Assembly: GCA_963669155.1 (NCBI GenBank)
Contig: OZ022581.1
Location: 24,106,003 to 24,170,002, forward strand
Length of the DNA: 64,000 bases
Direction: 5' to 3'
Source: Arbacia lixula
Taxonomy: Eukaryota > Echinodermata > Echinoidea > Arbacioida > Arbaciidae
Position 1 is the first letter of the stretch. The number at the start of each line of letters is the position of its first letter. Of this stretch, positions 13,366-64,000 are shown piece after piece. The notes under the pieces are model-generated. The model was given only the letters and a program-made list of their open reading frames with translations. It was not told where the DNA came from and searched no databases. Both the position numbers and the translations under genes were made by a program.

Positions 13366-13514
13366 AAGTCCAGGGGCCATATTCATGAAACCTTACTAGC
13401 CGACATGTACTGTACATGTACATATTGTTTACTACAAATGCATGCAGCTGAATGCACTTTAGCAATAACTAAAACTAGGCTTAGTAAGGTTTCATGAATA
13501 TGGCCCCTGGACTT
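13366..13514. mobile_element. Foldback MITE with about 31-bp near-perfect TIRs
   Basis: GTCCAGGGGCCATATTCATG continuing into AAACCTTACTA at the left is repeated inverted at the right (TAGTAAGGTTTCATGAATAT then GGCCCCTGGAC). A single right end of the same family is at 31,865-31,890. Confidence 0.88.
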
Positions 13515-14703
13515 TTGCGTTGATCAGAGACTTCTCTCAGTTTTTTTTTTTAATTTGCTAAAACATTGCTTTTATATGGAATTTTAAAGGGTGATTCTGA
13601 CTACCAATCCTGTTTGCAAAGGTATATTGGTCTGTGATTTCAATTGCATAATAAAATGTTGACTTTGACTTAAAAGAAATTCAAATATGCAAACAGTTAT
13701 CAATCCATCAAAAGAAGTGTATATCTGATGAAATGTATTTTTATATTAATGTGTAAAGCTCTTTATTCATGACACCTCATTATAATTTTTAACCACACCT
13801 GCCCATCAACAGAACTGTATGAATGTCTATCTTCATTAAATGTGCACCATGATATGGAGACTAATACATCCATGTAACATCATGCATGCATATGAGAGTT
13901 TTGTCTTAGATGTATAGAGTTGATTTTATGAGATGACGAGTTCCTTGTATTCTAATAGCAATAATCATGCACGCTATACACTTGTATATATTAGGATTGA
14001 AAATCTGTTTCTTTTAAGCAAAAAATATATTTATTCAAAAGAGACTGTGGAAAAGTGAAACAATACCTGACTTGTCAAATTTGCATCATCACAGTTTGAT
14101 TTTTTTTATTTTATAAAATCTATGAAATCATGTATGAGCAATGTCAAAAATGTTTCCATGATATGGTATGTGGTATGATTAAGATATGTTTAAGTTTCAA
14201 ATTACCTGATATACCCTTATACCCTTATTGATTTTCTTTCACTATTAGAGATATAGGTTTCAAGTGGAAATAAAAGTGAATGAATTCTGGTATTAAAAAT
14301 CCTCAAATTGAATGTTAAGAAATGGATTTCTATTAAATAAATCTATTTTCTATATTGACAAAACAAACTCATGATTTTTCTCTCAGCCCTAGATGGTACT
14401 AGTGCATGTGAATACCAGATTTGCAGTTTTTAGACTGTTTAAACCGTTTCTAGGTCATACTAGATAATCAAATATTAAAAGCATGATTTTAAATACATTC
14501 AATTCTTGTTATCTCCCCCTCCCCCTCTTAAACATATATTACATCCCATTCTGTCTGTCGTCAATTTTTTATGTGGGCTTCCCTCTTTTTGATTATTAAT
14601 AGAATGATCATTTTAGAATTCCATGTCTTAATGAATTGTACAGTGTCACCTGTCTCTAGCCAAGAATCGGCACTAATCTTCACACTTATTTTTTCTTCCT
14701 CAG
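13515..14703. other. Non-coding gap before the first likely exon
   Basis: Very AT-rich, with no coding signal until the pyrimidine tract and acceptor at 14,690-14,703. Confidence 0.5.
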
Positions 14704-62412
<47,709 letters not shown>

Positions 62413-63292
62413 GTAACACAAACTTCTCTGAGTGGGACTATTGTGAGATGCTTGTACATCACATTACTAATCAACAGATCATAACACGTTTGTAGGATGT
62501 GCGGTTTAATTGAAGCTAAAGGCCAATTGCATGTACAAAGCGCTTCTCCTGATCCTAAAATGCAATTGCCAGACAAAATGCTGATCTTTGAGATTTGTGT
62601 GTATTGATGTTCAAATAATTCACAAGTGGCATGTTAAGGGTGAACCATTGTAGTGAAATTGTAGGCCACAAGCCTGTCTGCACATTTCAAATGCTGTGGA
62701 ATTGTTGATTGACTTCCCAGAAATTGAATCATTATCACCAAAAAATATACACTCCGTTGTCTGGTATTACAGTTTAGAGAGAGTGCAAAGATTTCAGGAA
62801 TTGAGAAAAAGCAAGTGCATTTTGCCCAAATTTAATCTTTGCAATTTTTCCGCTGGCCTACAAATGCTGTAGTTATAGTTTAAGTTGCTTAGATGTGTTA
62901 ATGAAAATGCTGTTTTGTGTCTTTTTTGTATTATTCTGCATAATTTTGTACTAGCAATAGATGGTATCATGAAAGAAAAAGTGTGCATTTCCTGCATTGA
63001 GGACCATTCAACGGAATGATGAATGTATTAGGTTATTTTTGTTGGGGAAACCATGCCACTGTCATTTTCATTTGAAGAACAGTCAAACAAATATTATTTG
63101 ATGTGAGAAATTTGTAACGAACATGTGAGAATTTGCTCATCTGTAACATGAATATTTGATATTTTGTTGAATACTGACATAAGCGTCTGTAGATGTTTTG
63201 TGCAGTATTGTGGTCTTTCATTGTGAATTTGTTTGTGTCTGTGCGTTAGTGTTTTCACCTATAGGGCATGTGGCTCTCTCAATGTTTACATG
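62413..63292. other. PIEZO intron, nothing recognised
   Basis: AT-rich intron after the last recognised exon. Confidence 0.5.
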
Positions 63293-63445
63293 TAAAGGCG
63301 GATTCACACTGCATCCGACATCCGACATTCCGACATACGACACGACATACGACACGACATTTCAGTTCACACTGACAACGACTTTCCAAAATGTCGTGCA
63401 AAAAGTCGGATGACACGACATTTGCTGTCGGTCAATAAATTATGA
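63293..63445. mobile_element. Left part of a TIR element with iterated CGACAT units
   Basis: Starts AAGGCGGATTCACACTGCAT, a terminus style like the GTTTACACTG MITE. It is followed by runs of CCGACAT/ACGACACGACAT and inverse ATGTCGTG strings. No right terminus is found in the window. Confidence 0.55.
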
Positions 63446-63479
63446 AGTTCTTTATGCAATAACCAAGCATAAACACAAG

Positions 63480-63870
63480 AAAAATATTGATCTGAGAAGG
63501 ACGAGAAGCAGGAGGAGGGGGTGGTGAAGAAGGAAGAAGGAGGAAGGAAAGAACTTAAGCAAAAGCGGGAGAAAAAGGAGGAGGAAATTGGAGCGGTAGA
63601 AGATGGGAGTAAGAAAGTTAAAAAGGAAGAGATGAAAAAGGTGGAAGGGAATATAAAACGAGGGGGAGAGGGAAGGAAACGGGAGAAAGGGAACAATTAA
63701 GGGAGGGGTGGGGAGAGGGTGCATTGATGGTGAGGAATAGAGGAGAAGAGGAGGAGCAGTACGGCAAGGAAGGAAGGAGGAAAGGGGGGCGAGGTCAGGC
63801 AAAAGAATCAAGTGAGAATGACTAGAAGAAAGAAGGGTGAATGAGGAGGAGAAACAAAAGACGAAAGACA
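63480..63870. repeat. GA-rich (purine) tract
   Basis: Almost only A and G on the + strand, irregular. Arg/Glu/Lys frames on + and Ser/Phe/Leu frames on - are composition artefacts. Confidence 0.9.
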
Positions 63871-64000
63871 ACTAGATGGTCATCGTCTTCCTCCTCCTCC
63901 ACGCATTCGCTTCCTTCTCTTTCTTCTCCTTCCCTCTACTCTTAGTCTCCTTGTTCATTCTCATGCTCTTGCCTCAATACTAGATCAAGTTACAGATACG

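Noticed and set aside
63946..64000. Possible next PIEZO exon (good pyrimidine tract and TTAG, phase 2, open to the window end)
   Set aside because: The peptide (SLLVHSHALASILDQVTDT) shows no PIEZO feature, the sequence lacks the GC-rich character of the other exons, and the far border is outside the window.

Overview
The window is animal genomic DNA. It carries the middle part of one multi-exon gene on the + strand: a PIEZO mechanically activated cation channel. I recognise at least 26 coding exons between about 23,977 and 62,412, plus a likely upstream exon at 14,704-14,769 and a possible 12-nt microexon at 21,404-21,415. Every splice junction was checked by hand for AG/GT borders and phase. 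From 23,977 on, the exons join into one continuous frame of 3,695 nt (1,231 codons plus 2 nt). This corresponds roughly to residues 380-1,600 of the approximately 2,500-residue vertebrate PIEZO1. It covers part of the membrane blade, the long intracellular beam helix and the acidic plug/latch segment, and it ends in the following charged linker. The start codon and promoter, the first blade units, and the C-terminal cap and pore lie outside the window.

The organism looks like a marine invertebrate deuterostome, most likely an echinoid (sea urchin). This is an inference from the AT-rich, repeat-packed introns, the GC-rich exons of a single-type Piezo, and the many short terminal-inverted-repeat (TIR) elements. 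No rRNA, CRISPR or prokaryotic features are present. No second protein-coding gene is supported on either strand; the other open frames in the window are intron noise or shadows of repeats.

Layout: 1-14,703 is intronic or upstream DNA with no convincing exon, and it holds many MITE-like elements, including a nested one at 3,271-3,994. From 14,704 to 23,976 there is one likely exon in long introns. From 23,977 to 28,082 come the first three certain exons, with a LINE 3' end, a MITE and a 40-G run between them. From 32,856 to 49,065 lies a dense cluster of 18 exons, interrupted by MITEs, CT microsatellites and a four-unit tandem repeat that multiplies an exon start. From 53,762 to 54,427 lie the plug/latch exon, its partial duplicate and the next exon. 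From 60,051 to 62,412 come the four linker exons. The end of the window is intron with a GA-rich tract.

The most notable points are a partial tandem duplication of the acidic plug/latch exon, four copies of one 3' splice site with its exon start, three mutually compensating single-base frame shifts inside a membrane exon, and two same-family TTAA-flanked MITEs inserted 16-17 nt downstream of two different 5' splice sites.
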